Both the position numbers and the translations under genes were made by a program. DNA of 64,000 nt. It comes from Chroococcidiopsis sp. TS-821. Its GTDB lineage: Bacteria; Cyanobacteriota; Cyanobacteriia; Cyanobacteriales; Chroococcidiopsidaceae. Positions 55,108 through 64,000 of this stretch are shown in pieces. The stretch lies in contig NZ_MVDI01000002.1 in assembly GCF_002939305.1 (NCBI RefSeq), forward strand, positions 542,966 through 606,965, in the 5' to 3' direction. A model generated the notes under the pieces. The model was not told where the DNA came from. It saw only the letters and a program-made list of their open reading frames with translations, and searched no databases. Position 1 is the first letter of the stretch, and the number at the start of each line of letters is the position of its first letter.

Positions 55108-55968
55108 ATGAAGCGATTCGCCTCTTCAGTGCCAACATTTGATTCAATGCTTTTGCCTACAATTCAAGCTCTACAAATATTGGGTGGATCTGGTACAAAT
55201 GAAGAGATTTATGAAAAAGTAGTGCAACTTCTTAATTTACCTGAGAAGATACTTGAAATTCCGCATGGAAATACCTCAAAAAGTGAGGTTGAATATCGAC
55301 TAGCTTGGAGCCGTACCTATTTAAAAAAATATGGACTGTTACAGAATTCAGCACGTGGTATATGGTCTTTAGTTTCAACCTCCATCAATGTTCAAGATCT
55401 AGATGCCAAAGAAATTGTTAAAGCTGTTCAACGAGATGCTGTCAGCAATAAGGCAGTACCTTCTGAACCCTTAGATGAGACTGTTGATATTGAAACCCTA
55501 GAAGAACTCACATGGCATCAGCAGCTTCATAAAATGTTGCTGTCGTTGGAACCTTCTGCTTTTGAGCGTTTGGTACAACGTCTTCTACGTGAGTCGGGTT
55601 TTATCCAAGTGCAAGTTACAGGTAAGTCAGGTGATGGTGGAATTGATGGAGTTGGAATTGCGCGTATTAATGGCTTTCTAAGTTTTCACGTTCTGTTTCA
55701 ATGTAAGCGATACCAAGGTTCAGTTACAGCTAGTCAAATCCGAGATTTTCGCGGAGCAATGCAGGGACGCACCGATAAAGGATTGTTGATGACAACTGGC
55801 ACATTCACTAGAGACGCAGTGAAAGAAGCGACACGCGATGGCGCACCTCCTATTGATTTAATAGATGGCGAACAGTTAGTTCAACGATTGAAAGAGTTAG
55901 GTCTCGGTGTCAACATAAAAATGGTAGAGTCTATTGAAGTTGATACCGATTGGTTTGCAAAAATCTGA
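55108..55968 (+). CDS. Mrr-type restriction endonuclease
   Basis: This 286-residue protein has a winged-helix Mrr N-domain (~15-90; ALQILGGSGTNEEIYEKV) and an Mrr catalytic domain with a conserved Glu in FERLVQRLLRESGF (~153), SGDGGIDG (Asp180) and QCKRY (Gln198-x-Lys200). These are the intact PD-(D/E)xK residues. Mrr proteins cut methylated DNA. In this window two solitary methyltransferases exist, and the cell must avoid self-cutting. No modification gene is next to it. Confidence 0.85.
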   Translation: MKRFASSVPTFDSMLLPTIQALQILGGSGTNEEIYEKVVQLLNLPEKILEIPHGNTSKSEVEYRLAWSRTYLKKYGLLQNSARGIWSLVSTSINVQDLDAKEIVKAVQRDAVSNKAVPSEPLDETVDIETLEELTWHQQLHKMLLSLEPSAFERLVQRLLRESGFIQVQVTGKSGDGGIDGVGIARINGFLSFHVLFQCKRYQGSVTASQIRDFRGAMQGRTDKGLLMTTGTFTRDAVKEATRDGAPPIDLIDGEQLVQRLKELGLGVNIKMVESIEVDTDWFAKI

Positions 55969-56066
55969 GGTTTGGAGTTGCTGCTTTATTGGTTAAATCT
56001 GATGCGGGATGAATCAATTGCTCTAATTTTCATACACCTGTTGAGCGCGTGATTAACAAAATCAAA

Positions 56067-56687
56067 TTACGCACTTTGCATAAGATAATAGTGCCAGAGA
56101 ATTCGTGCAGCAACTGCTCTCCAGGGTTTCCAGTTCTCAGAAATTGCTTCGAGTTCGGTTGGAGCTGGGCGCTTGGGTAAAGACTTAAGTTTTTGATACG
56201 CAATGGCTAGTGCTAAATCGCCGCTGGGAAACGCATCAGGACGTTGTAATGACATGAGTAAATAAATATCAACTGTCCAGTCACCAATGCCTTTGATTTG
56301 CCGTAGTTGAGAGCGTATGCTTGCATCATCCAGCAGCGCTAGTTCGTCTAAATCAATGACATTAGTTGCGATCGCTTGTGCTAACTCTCGACAATACAAT
56401 ATCTTGCGCTGACTCAATCCTGCGGCTTGCAATTGCGTGTTATCTAGCTGTAAAAAGTTTGCGGGTGTTAGCGGTACAAGCTGCGATAAGCGCGTAAAAA
56501 TTGCTGTGGCAGATGCTATTGACAGTTGTTGTCCAATAATAGTGCGCACCAATCCTACAAAACCTGTTTCGCGTTCCCAGTTGGGTGGGTGTCCCCATGC
56601 TTCAATAACGCTTGCTAGATCGCGATCGCGTTGTGTCAGTTCTGCGACTGCTTGAGTCATACTCGTTGCATTAAGGCATTGCACCAC
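56067..56687 (-). CDS. AlkA-like DNA-3-methyladenine glycosylase
   Basis: This 206-residue HhH-GPD protein has the helix-hairpin-helix segment LRQIKGIGDWTVDIYLL (~128-144) and catalytic Asp157 (SGDLAL). It excises alkylated purines in base-excision repair. It lacks the extra N-terminal domain of E. coli AlkA, a common short form. The start at GTG 56687 has AGGA before it; ATG 56660 is the alternative. Confidence 0.85.
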   Translation of the reverse strand: MVQCLNATSMTQAVAELTQRDRDLASVIEAWGHPPNWERETGFVGLVRTIIGQQLSIASATAIFTRLSQLVPLTPANFLQLDNTQLQAAGLSQRKILYCRELAQAIATNVIDLDELALLDDASIRSQLRQIKGIGDWTVDIYLLMSLQRPDAFPSGDLALAIAYQKLKSLPKRPAPTELEAISENWKPWRAVAARILWHYYLMQSA

Positions 56688-56972
56688 GTAAATATCCTAT
56701 AACTCGATCGAGACGTCATCGCGTTGTGAAGATAACGCAGCTAGTCGCATGAATACCTTATGTGTTGATACAAATTTTATAATTATGGTTAGTTGTTAAA
56801 ATTTACAATAGTAGTAATACTACTTATTTGCTAAGCTTAATTATTTTTTCCCATTCTAGCTATTGTAGCAAGTTTTGTCACTCCAAGACAATACTATAGC
56901 GCAAATATGTGAGCCTTCTAACTTCCAAACCAACGAGGACATCTCACCAAAATAAACATTGATAAGTGTCAT

Positions 56973-57614
56973 ATGAAAGATCAGCCAAAGATACCTGCCG
57001 AGAAGATACCAGAAATATTCGATCGGGCTGCGCGATTATACGCGGAGAAAAATCAAAACTACTCGGTAGAGGAAATTATCCAAGCAGGGTTAGAGGCGAG
57101 AATTCCATCCGAATATATCCAAAGAGCGATCGCCCAAGTTCAGGCAGAACAAACTTCTAAACCACTACGCAAATTCCAATTTAGCAATTTTCCGCTCAAC
57201 GCGATCGCAATTGCAGCAGCATTTATCTTAGGCGGTTTATTGACAGCAAGTGTTGCTGGAATACAACCAACACAAACAAGTCGAGGAACGACTTCAACAA
57301 ACTTTCTAGAAACAAATTTAGAAAGAGCAAACTTAAAAAGAATCGACCTCAGAGGCAGAGATTTAAGTAATATCAATCTAACTAAAGCCAGACTCGACAG
57401 AGCCGATCTTAGCAACACCAATTTAAGTCATGCTAATCTATCACGCGCCCGCTTAAGAAACGCCAATTTGAGTGGTGCAAATTTAAGTCATGCTAATCTG
57501 TCACGCGCCGATCTGAGAAATGCCAATTTAAGTGGTGCAATTTTAGATGGTACCGATTTATCGCGTGCTAGGCTTGAAGGCGCAATTTTGCCTGATGGAA
57601 TGAGATATCAGTGA
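56973..57614 (+). CDS. Pentapeptide-repeat membrane protein
   Basis: This 213-residue protein has a helical N-domain (~1-65), one membrane helix (~72-92), then ~15 pentapeptide units of the A(D/N)Lxx type (LSNTNLSHANLSRARLRNANL). The tail is a right-handed quadrilateral beta helix on one side of the membrane. The function is unknown; cyanobacteria have many such proteins. The repeats have near-identical DNA copies (57420-57545), a sign of recent duplication. Confidence 0.85.
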   Translation: MKDQPKIPAEKIPEIFDRAARLYAEKNQNYSVEEIIQAGLEARIPSEYIQRAIAQVQAEQTSKPLRKFQFSNFPLNAIAIAAAFILGGLLTASVAGIQPTQTSRGTTSTNFLETNLERANLKRIDLRGRDLSNINLTKARLDRADLSNTNLSHANLSRARLRNANLSGANLSHANLSRADLRNANLSGAILDGTDLSRARLEGAILPDGMRYQ

Positions 57615-57638
57615 CGAGTCAGGTTCGTTTCAGTTAAG

Positions 57639-58310
57639 CTATGCTTGACACAAAACGCAATTAATCAAACTACTAATCAAGCGCTCTTTTTGCATGGGCA
57701 TGGTGTATTTACCGTGCAAAACTTCTTGCGCTAACACAAATGCAACTAAAGAACCAAGAAAAATACGCGCTGTTGCTTCGGTATCTGCAATATTGAGTTC
57801 CGGATGCGCTTCAAAGTAAGCACTCAAATTGCGAAAGCCAAATTGTACAACTGTGCGCGTATAAAGTTGTGCTAATTCGGGAAAGCGTGCCGATTCAGCA
57901 ATAACTAACCGAAAAAAGGCAATATATTCTGGATCGTCCATTTTAGCTAAAAACTTCTCCGCAATTCTCCGCAATACGATTTGTGGTTCGCCTTCGAACG
58001 GATTTTGAAACTCAGACAAAAAGCTGCGAATTGTCACGCGCTCAATCAACGCGACGAACAATCCTTCTTTATCTTGAAAATGACTGTAAATCGTCTGCTT
58101 GGATACACCAGCAGCAGCAGCAACGCGATCCATGCTTGTTTTGGCATAACCTTGTTTGAGAAAAACCTGCATCGCCCCTTGCAAAATCTGTTCGCGCTTA
58201 GTATTGCGGCTTCCTAAAGGTTCTGATTCAATATGCGCTGCTAATACACCGACTTCATTGAGGTAGTTTAGGGCGGTAGGCGAAGTTTTCTGGAGTGGGG
58301 AGTTAGCCAT
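57639..58310 (-). CDS. TetR-family repressor
   Basis: This 223-residue protein has the N-terminal HTH (~50-75; AAAGVSKQTIYSHFQDK) after a ~25-residue tail, and an effector-binding C-domain of CecR type. It is divergent from the HlyD-type adaptor gene, with a 21-bp near-perfect palindrome between them, so it probably represses the exporter operon. The effector is unknown, but this group responds to hydrophobic drugs. Confidence 0.88.
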   Translation of the reverse strand: MANSPLQKTSPTALNYLNEVGVLAAHIESEPLGSRNTKREQILQGAMQVFLKQGYAKTSMDRVAAAAGVSKQTIYSHFQDKEGLFVALIERVTIRSFLSEFQNPFEGEPQIVLRRIAEKFLAKMDDPEYIAFFRLVIAESARFPELAQLYTRTVVQFGFRNLSAYFEAHPELNIADTEATARIFLGSLVAFVLAQEVLHGKYTMPMQKERLISSLINCVLCQA

Positions 58311-58351
58311 ATTGCTTGTAGCTTAAATTTTTGTAAAAAGACTTGTTTTGT

Positions 58352-58372
58352 CATACTGGACGGTCTAGTATG
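58352..58372. promoter_or_regulatory. Candidate TetR operator
   Basis: A 21-base palindrome, CATACTGGAC-G-GTCTAGTATG, has 9 of 10 arm positions complementary and lies 42 bases from the tetR start and 63 from the adaptor start. The position between divergent genes fits autoregulation and operon control. Inference from position and symmetry. Confidence 0.7.
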
Positions 58373-58434
58373 ATTTTATCAAGACCTGCGATCGCAACAA
58401 GGGCAAGAATTTCTCACTCAAAAATCCAAACTCG

Positions 58435-59691
58435 ATGTCGCAATTGATATCACAACCGCAAAAACCTGCCCCAGCGCCTGAACCTTCTGCAAAAGTACGT
58501 CGTAAAGCCAATCCGCGTTTGTTGATTTTGCTTGGATTAATCATTGTCGGTGCAGTGGGTTTTGCAATTTGGTACTTTTCCTCGCGTCCGAGAACTGATG
58601 CCTTGCAGCTAAGCGGTAGAATTGAAGGCTATCCAACCAATGTAGGGGCTAAAGTAGGTGGTCGAATTGAGTTTGTGACGGTGCGAGAAGGCGATTCTGT
58701 TCGTAAAAACGAAACGATTGTGCGGCTCGATGATGCAGAAATTCAAGCACAGTTGCAAGGCGCAAATGCACGTTTAACTGCTGCGCAGCAACAAGAACAA
58801 CAAGCACGATTGCAAATTGCCGTTGCCCAAAGTCAAATTGAAGAAGCACAGTTTAATTTACAACAATCGCAGGGAGATGCAAGAGGACGAATTGCCCAAG
58901 CAGAAGCAAACGTAGCCGCAGCAGAAGCACAGTTAAATCAAACCCAAGCGCAACTCATCGAAGCGCGATCGCAACTCGAACTCGCCCGCAAAGAACGCGA
59001 TCGCTTTCAACAATTACTGCAAGCAGGTGCAATTACCCAGCAGCAATTCGATCAAACGCAAGCAACCTTTCAAACCGCACAAGCTACACTTCAAAGCCGA
59101 GAAGCCGCAATCGATGCTGCCCAAAAACAAGTGAATGCAGCCCAAGGTGGATTAGTGCAAGCCCAAACTGCAAGTTTGAATCCGAACATTCGTAATACAC
59201 AATTGAATGCTTTACGCAGACAACTCGATGTCGCGCGATCGCAACTTGCAGCCGCCCAAGCCGAAGTCAAAAATGCCCAAGCATCCCGCCAACAAATTCA
59301 AGCACAAATCGCCGATCTCAACGTTGTGAGTCCCATAGATGGAGTAGTGTTAACTCGTAGTGTAGAACCTGGGGAAGTTGTGGCGACAGGTAGAACATTA
59401 TTGACAGTCATCGATCCCAACACTGTTTATCTACGGGGTTTCATACCAGGAGGACAAATTGGCAATGTACGCATTGGACAGCGTGCCAATGTCTTTCTCG
59501 ATTCTGCCCCCGATCGCCCGTTAGCTGCAACAGTCACCGCCATTGATACGCAAGCGTCGTTTACTCCAGAAAACATTTATTTTCGCGAAGATCGAGTACG
59601 ACAAGTTTTTGGTGTCAAGCTGAGTATTGATAATCCTCAAGGATTTGCGAAGCCAGGAATGCCAGCTGATGGCGAAATTGTGACTCAATAA
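58435..59691 (+). CDS. HlyD-family periplasmic adaptor (YbhG-type)
   Basis: This 418-residue protein has one membrane helix (~28-48), a barrel-sandwich half ending VGGRIEFVTVREGDSV, a long coiled coil (~100-285) with Gln/Ala-rich heptads and a second half-lipoyl (LNVVSPIDGVVLTRSVEPGE), then a beta barrel. It links an inner-membrane transporter to an outer-membrane channel. The double ABC ATPase gene follows 13 bases later. Confidence 0.92.
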   Translation: MSQLISQPQKPAPAPEPSAKVRRKANPRLLILLGLIIVGAVGFAIWYFSSRPRTDALQLSGRIEGYPTNVGAKVGGRIEFVTVREGDSVRKNETIVRLDDAEIQAQLQGANARLTAAQQQEQQARLQIAVAQSQIEEAQFNLQQSQGDARGRIAQAEANVAAAEAQLNQTQAQLIEARSQLELARKERDRFQQLLQAGAITQQQFDQTQATFQTAQATLQSREAAIDAAQKQVNAAQGGLVQAQTASLNPNIRNTQLNALRRQLDVARSQLAAAQAEVKNAQASRQQIQAQIADLNVVSPIDGVVLTRSVEPGEVVATGRTLLTVIDPNTVYLRGFIPGGQIGNVRIGQRANVFLDSAPDRPLAATVTAIDTQASFTPENIYFREDRVRQVFGVKLSIDNPQGFAKPGMPADGEIVTQ

Positions 59692-59704
59692 AAACCCAAC
59701 TTTA

Positions 59705-61693
59705 ATGACAACTACTGATACAACAGCATCAACGTCAGAATTAGTCATTCAAGTTGAAGGGCTAAGGAAACGCTACGGTAAATTTGTTGCAGTTCGTGGA
59801 ATTGATTTTACAGTACGCCAAGGAGAAATTTTTGGTTTAATTGGACCTGATGGCGCGGGAAAAACAACAACGTTTCACATTCTCGCCGGAGTGATGGAAG
59901 CGAGTGAAGGTCATGTACAAGTATTGAGGCTACCTCCCCGCGATGCGCGGTTGAAGATTGGTTATTTAACGCAGCAATTTTCGTTGTATCTCGATTTGAG
60001 TATTGATGAAAATCTCAGCTATAGTGCAGGTTTACGTAAAATTCCTCCCAATTTACTGCAACAACGGCGGAATAAGTATCTCAAATTGATGGGATTAGAA
60101 CGGTTTGGCGATCGCCTCGCAGGAGAACTTTCCGGAGGAATGAAGCAGAAATTAGCGCTTTGCTGTGCATTAGTATCGCAACCGCAGATTTTACTGTTAG
60201 ATGAACCAACAACTGGTGTCGATCCGGTATCGCGGCGGGAATTTTGGGATGTCTTAGCCACTTTAGCAAACGAATGCGTGACAATTGTCGTTGCCACACC
60301 TTATCTTGATGAAGCTGAACGCTGTAACCGTATTGCGTTGATGTATGAAGGACAAATTCAGCAAATTGGTACGCTCAAACAACTGCGCGATGATTTAGGT
60401 TTAGAACGCTTAGAAGTGCGTACAGGAGATTTACAAGCCCTCGAAGCCGCAGAGAAGGTTTTACTATCTACAGACGCAGAGTCAAATTCTCAGATTGATG
60501 TGATTGATGCGACGCAGTATTATCAAGCGATCGCGGATGTGCAGAGTTTTGGCGATCGACTCGATGTTTTAGTACCAAACGCCCAAAAAGGTGAAGCACA
60601 AGTACGCAAGTTATTGCATCAAAACAAAATCCCATTAGACACAATCGAAACTGGTGAAGCTACTTTAGAAAATGTCTTTGTCACGCGCTTACGCGCTGCG
60701 GGTTCCGATCCACCGTTTATTCCCTTTCCCAGAAAGGGGCGAAAGAATAATAGTTCTACTTCATCAGTGGCGATCGGTGCAAACAACTTACAAAAAGTTT
60801 TTGGTAACTTTCAAGCTGTCAAAGGAGTCAATCTAGAAATTCGCTACGGGGAAATTTACGGGTTACTGGGGGCGAATGGCGCGGGTAAAACAACGACAAT
60901 TAAAATGCTGTGCGGGTTACTCGAACCAAGCGGCGGTAAGATTTCGCTGGCGGGAGAAACGCAGAATTTACGGAGTAATCAACTGCGGCGACGTATTGGC
61001 TACATGAGCCAAAAGTTTACGCTGTATGATGACTTGAGCGTTGTGCAGAATTTGGAATTTTATTGCGGAGTGTATGGAGTTTCTAGAAGAGTGCGACGCG
61101 ATCGCATCAACTGGGTTTTAGAAACTTGTGGCTTAGTCGGTCAAGAAGATATGATTACAGGGCAATTACCTGGTGGTTGGAAGCAGCGAGTTGCCTTCGG
61201 GGCTTCGGTAATGCACGAACCAGAGATTTTATTTCTTGATGAACCCACATCCGGCGTCGATCCGCTGGCGAGGCGACAATTTTGGCGCTTAATTGAAGAT
61301 TTTGCCCGCAATGGAACCGCAATTTTAGTAACCACACACTATCTAGAAGAAGCCGAACACTGCAACCGCATGGGCTTTATGGTAGCTGGGGAAGTCGTCA
61401 CGCAAGGTTCACCTAGTCAAATCAAAGCCGAACAACCAGGACAACTTTTAGAAGTCGTTACCGATAACACGCAAGTTGCATCGAATTTACTCAAAACCCA
61501 ACTCGAACCTTGGCGCGTATCAATCTTTGGCGAGAAACTTCATGTTGTTGTCGATCATCCAGAAGAAATTTCTCAACTTCGCTCAACTTTAAAGGAGGCA
61601 AAATTGCAAATTTACTCGCTTCGCCCGATTCCCTTTTCCCTAGAAGATGCATTTATCGGTATTGTGCAACGTGCAAGTTATAGTAGTGAATAA
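59705..61693 (+). CDS. Double ABC ATPase of a YbhF-type drug exporter
   Basis: This 662-residue protein fuses two ABC domains. The first has GPDGAGKTT (47-55, Asp replacing Asn) and LSGGMKQ. The second, from ~350, has GANGAGKTT and a changed signature LPGGWKQ, with Walker B LFLDEPTSG. The halves probably energise ABC-2 permeases together (YbhFSR). The Pro in the second signature may weaken hydrolysis in that half. Two other genes separate it from the permease. Confidence 0.92.
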   Translation: MTTTDTTASTSELVIQVEGLRKRYGKFVAVRGIDFTVRQGEIFGLIGPDGAGKTTTFHILAGVMEASEGHVQVLRLPPRDARLKIGYLTQQFSLYLDLSIDENLSYSAGLRKIPPNLLQQRRNKYLKLMGLERFGDRLAGELSGGMKQKLALCCALVSQPQILLLDEPTTGVDPVSRREFWDVLATLANECVTIVVATPYLDEAERCNRIALMYEGQIQQIGTLKQLRDDLGLERLEVRTGDLQALEAAEKVLLSTDAESNSQIDVIDATQYYQAIADVQSFGDRLDVLVPNAQKGEAQVRKLLHQNKIPLDTIETGEATLENVFVTRLRAAGSDPPFIPFPRKGRKNNSSTSSVAIGANNLQKVFGNFQAVKGVNLEIRYGEIYGLLGANGAGKTTTIKMLCGLLEPSGGKISLAGETQNLRSNQLRRRIGYMSQKFTLYDDLSVVQNLEFYCGVYGVSRRVRRDRINWVLETCGLVGQEDMITGQLPGGWKQRVAFGASVMHEPEILFLDEPTSGVDPLARRQFWRLIEDFARNGTAILVTTHYLEEAEHCNRMGFMVAGEVVTQGSPSQIKAEQPGQLLEVVTDNTQVASNLLKTQLEPWRVSIFGEKLHVVVDHPEEISQLRSTLKEAKLQIYSLRPIPFSLEDAFIGIVQRASYSSE

Positions 61694-61695
61694 AC

Positions 61696-62148
61696 TTACT
61701 CTGGTAGAAATTCATCATTTACCACTTCTGCCAACTCATATGGACATTGCGTAGGAAATGTTTCCAAAGGTAATCCGGTTTCTGCTTTTGCTTGTTTGAC
61801 TGCTTCTATGTAAGCTTCAGCAAAGATGCTTTCAAGATAATGCTTAAGGCTAGGAGATTCTTTGAGTGATTTTTTTATTCGTCTGCGATGTTCAATGATA
61901 CTGCTTTCCCAACTACCACTTCTGTATTCAGGTTGATATTGCCATTTGAGTAAGTGAAGCAAAAGTACAATCAAATTACTTTCTAAGCTTCTGCGTTCAC
62001 ACCTCCCCATATCTTCAATTTCCTCGATCAAATTCTCCCAGTCCACACTTTCATAATTTTGACTCCGTAGTTGTTTTACAGTTGTTTCAATCCATTGCAA
62101 ATAATCTGTTTCGTATAGCGTTTGGTAATCAGATTTGAAGGAATGCAT
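61696..62148 (-). CDS. DUF29 family protein
   Basis: This 150-residue, canonical DUF29 member has YETDYLQWIETTVKQLRSQ, NLIEEIEDMGRCERRSLESNL and LLHLLKWQYQPEYRSGSWESSI. It is on the opposite strand inside the exporter operon, 2 bases after the double ATPase stop, so it is an inserted gene. The function is unknown. Confidence 0.85.
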   Translation of the reverse strand: MHSFKSDYQTLYETDYLQWIETTVKQLRSQNYESVDWENLIEEIEDMGRCERRSLESNLIVLLLHLLKWQYQPEYRSGSWESSIIEHRRRIKKSLKESPSLKHYLESIFAEAYIEAVKQAKAETGLPLETFPTQCPYELAEVVNDEFLPE

Positions 62149-62244
62149 AGGGTTTTATTAGAATTTTATGACAATCAGCAAAAATACAACCGTATTAAAT
62201 ATTCTTAATTGTAACGAAGCGATCGCCTGGTAGTATTCAGAATT

Positions 62245-62718
62245 ATGAATAAAAGCCCACAGAAAAATATTAAAGTGCGCAAAGCTCGATTGGAAGGTGC
62301 TGAAGCTATTTGTCATGTTCATTGCGGATCTGTACGCACACTATGTACAAAGAATTACACATCTGAGCAAACTGAAGCCTGGATAAGTAGATCTGAGCCA
62401 GAAAATTTTCGCAAAGCATTGCTCGAAAGAGGTGAAATAGTATTTGTTGCTGAAATTGAGGGAGCGATCGCAGGATTTTCTTCTTTGTTCAAAAATGAGA
62501 TATATGCTGTCTATGTTCATCCTGAATACACTCGTCGAGGACTGAATGCTGTAGAAAAAGAAGCAATATTTCAACATATTAAAATCAAACTTGTATCATC
62601 AACAACAGCTAATTTTTTTTTATCAAGCAAGTGGCTATCAAGTTATCGAACACTCATTTCATACCTTGCGTTCTGGTATCCAAATTCCTTGCGTTTACAT
62701 GGAAAAATCTCTAAATGA
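62245..62718 (+). pseudogene. Frameshifted GNAT acetyltransferase gene
   Basis: It begins like a GNAT (VRKARLEGAEAICHVHC, AEIEGAIAGFSSLF, VYVHPEYTRRGLN). The acetyl-CoA loop is damaged: after RRG-L the expected Gly is missing and several residues seem deleted. Then a run of nine T (62613-62621) shifts the frame. Removing one T restores FYQASGYQVIEHSFHTLRSG, the normal C-terminus, overlapping the permease gene. The current stop overlaps the permease ATG (ATGA). Confidence 0.75.
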
Positions 62719-63815
62719 AGCGTATATTAGCACAGTGTATTAAAGAGTTAGCACAATTTCGACGCGATCGCCTCACGGTCGCACTAGCAATTTTGTTACC
62801 TCTAGCAACTTTGTTTATTTTTGGTTTTGCAATTCGTTTAGAAGCAACAAATATTCCGACTGTCATTCAAGACTTAAATAATAGTCCTCTCAGTCGTAGT
62901 TATGTTGAGCAATTAATGGCGACAAATCAATTTCAATTAACGCGCTGGGATGATAATATCATAGGTGCATTAGAAAGAGGAATTGCCAATGCAGGCGCAA
63001 TCATTCCTCCTAATTTTGATTCACAAATTAACTCGAATCAACCTACTACCGTACAAGTTTTAATTGATGGTACTGATGCAAATAATGCGAGAATCATTCA
63101 GAACTCTTTTAGAGCTACAACTAACGCTTTTCTACGAACTTCTGGCATCCAACAAGAACAACCTAATATAGTTGCCCGAATTCGGATATGGTTTAACCCA
63201 GGGCGGCGAGAGTCATTGTATATTGTTCCTGGAGTGTATGGCGTGATTTTGTGGATTTATCCGTCGTTGCTAGCAGCGATCGCCATGGTTCGCGAGAAAG
63301 AACGCGGTACAATTCTACAAGTTTACGCTTCAAGCCTCACTGCTACTGAATTATTACTAGGCAAAGGACTTGCTTATTTCATTATCGGTATTGCCCAAGC
63401 CGTTGTCATTATCAGTCTTGGTTCACTATTATTTCAGCTAAGTTTTGCTGTAGAACCAACAGTATTTATTCTAGGAACTTTACTTTATTTATGGACAAGC
63501 GTGTTATTTGGTTTACTCATTGGAGTCAGAGCTAGTAATCAAAATGCTGCTGTGCAAGGAGTTGCAACCATTGGTTTTCTTTCTTCACTTTTACTGTCTG
63601 GCTTTATCTATCCTCTAAGTAACATTCCTTTTCCACTTTCTCTCATCTCTAGTATTTTACCCGCCCGCTACTACATCGAACTCAGCCGCGATGCCTTTGT
63701 ACGTGGTACAGGTTGGATAGGAGTTTGGTTTATTCCCCTAGTTCTCATAGTTATTGGTTTGCTACTATTCAATACAGCAAGAAAAGCATTAAGCCGAATG
63801 CAGTTACTAAGCTAA
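62715..63815 (+). CDS. ABC-2 type permease (YbhS-type)
   Basis: This 366-residue protein has an N-terminal helix (~22-42), a large periplasmic domain (~45-175), and five helices at the C-terminus with ARYYIELSRDAFVRGTGW. It should pair with the double ATPase to export hydrophobic drugs; a second permease gene (YbhR) would be expected beyond the window's right edge. The start overlaps the GNAT stop (ATGA). The last 185 bases of the window hold no clear gene. Confidence 0.9.
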   Translation: MKRILAQCIKELAQFRRDRLTVALAILLPLATLFIFGFAIRLEATNIPTVIQDLNNSPLSRSYVEQLMATNQFQLTRWDDNIIGALERGIANAGAIIPPNFDSQINSNQPTTVQVLIDGTDANNARIIQNSFRATTNAFLRTSGIQQEQPNIVARIRIWFNPGRRESLYIVPGVYGVILWIYPSLLAAIAMVREKERGTILQVYASSLTATELLLGKGLAYFIIGIAQAVVIISLGSLLFQLSFAVEPTVFILGTLLYLWTSVLFGLLIGVRASNQNAAVQGVATIGFLSSLLLSGFIYPLSNIPFPLSLISSILPARYYIELSRDAFVRGTGWIGVWFIPLVLIVIGLLLFNTARKALSRMQLLS

Positions 63816-64000
63816 TCAATTTTGTATTTTACACTATAGCCTCATTAGCTTTGTTGTGGCATATAACAGTTCTGTTGAGCGGTTGTAGCCATCTTAAACC
63901 CCACACCGAAAATCTGCCAATCCGCTCCAACAGAATTGTTCGACTGCGCTGCTACTGACAATTGATCAGAGCTTTAATGTCTGCCGTTACAATTTTCTCC

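Noticed and set aside
63713..63958. Frame with LLSGCSH resembling a lipobox at the right edge
   Set aside because: It starts inside the permease gene and has no convincing signal peptide or family; probably chance.

Overview
The window is cyanobacterial chromosome. It carries photosystem I genes psaL, psaJ and psaF, photosystem II gene psbK, a Tic22-like protein, a plastid-type GNAT acetyltransferase, a CyaC-type adenylate cyclase, and very frequent copies of the HIP1 octamer GCGATCGC. Intergenic gaps hold cyanobacterial-style heptanucleotide repeat arrays. I cannot name the genus from this sequence. The mix of small pseudogenes, DUF29 and Uma2 genes and heptad repeats resembles larger-genome unicellular or filamentous species.

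Layout. 0-9 kb: the end of lpxB, a solitary C5-cytosine methyltransferase, the hybrid kinase-cyclase, prfC, a DUF4870 membrane protein and an alpha/beta hydrolase. 9-15 kb: hemB, a DUF29 gene, a metallophosphoesterase, and znuC-znuA facing an outer-membrane porin across a palindrome that looks like a Zur box. 17-20 kb: a highly structured intergenic stretch, then rqcH divergent from remA-gmk. 20-22 kb: psaL, psaJ, psaF. 22-32 kb: housekeeping genes (tsaD, tRNA-Pro, tic22, prmC, a Sua5/YrdC gene, a PuuE-like deacetylase, comF). 32-41 kb: cobS, tgt, a dead MNT/HEPN toxin-antitoxin pair, an amino-acid permease coupled to a lipoprotein-like methyltransferase, psbK, GST and TPR genes.

41-53 kb is the most accessory part. 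A PBP2 gene is followed by two fragments of a decayed second PBP2 that flank a Uma2 gene. Then come a PvuII-type N4-cytosine methyltransferase with no nuclease, VanY, two transporters, and an XRE-HTH/dynamin-like GTPase fusion. An orphan antitoxin-like gene and an alcohol dehydrogenase scar follow. 53-64 kb: leuC, an Mrr-type restriction endonuclease, an AlkA-like glycosylase, a pentapeptide-repeat protein, and a TetR-controlled YbhGFS-type ABC exporter operon interrupted by a DUF29 gene and a frameshifted GNAT gene.

The genes most likely to work together are: ZnuA and ZnuC with the porin (metal entry); PsaF, PsaJ and PsaL (PSI); RemA and Gmk as a conserved pair; the APC permease with the methyltransferase (overlapping stop and start codons); and TetR with the adaptor, double ATPase and permease (export). 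The two solitary methyltransferases and the Mrr nuclease could interact through DNA modification, but that is inference. The best candidates for something undescribed are the HTH-dynamin fusion at 49.7 kb, the structured gap at 17.2 kb, and the lipoprotein-like methyltransferase at 37.7 kb.
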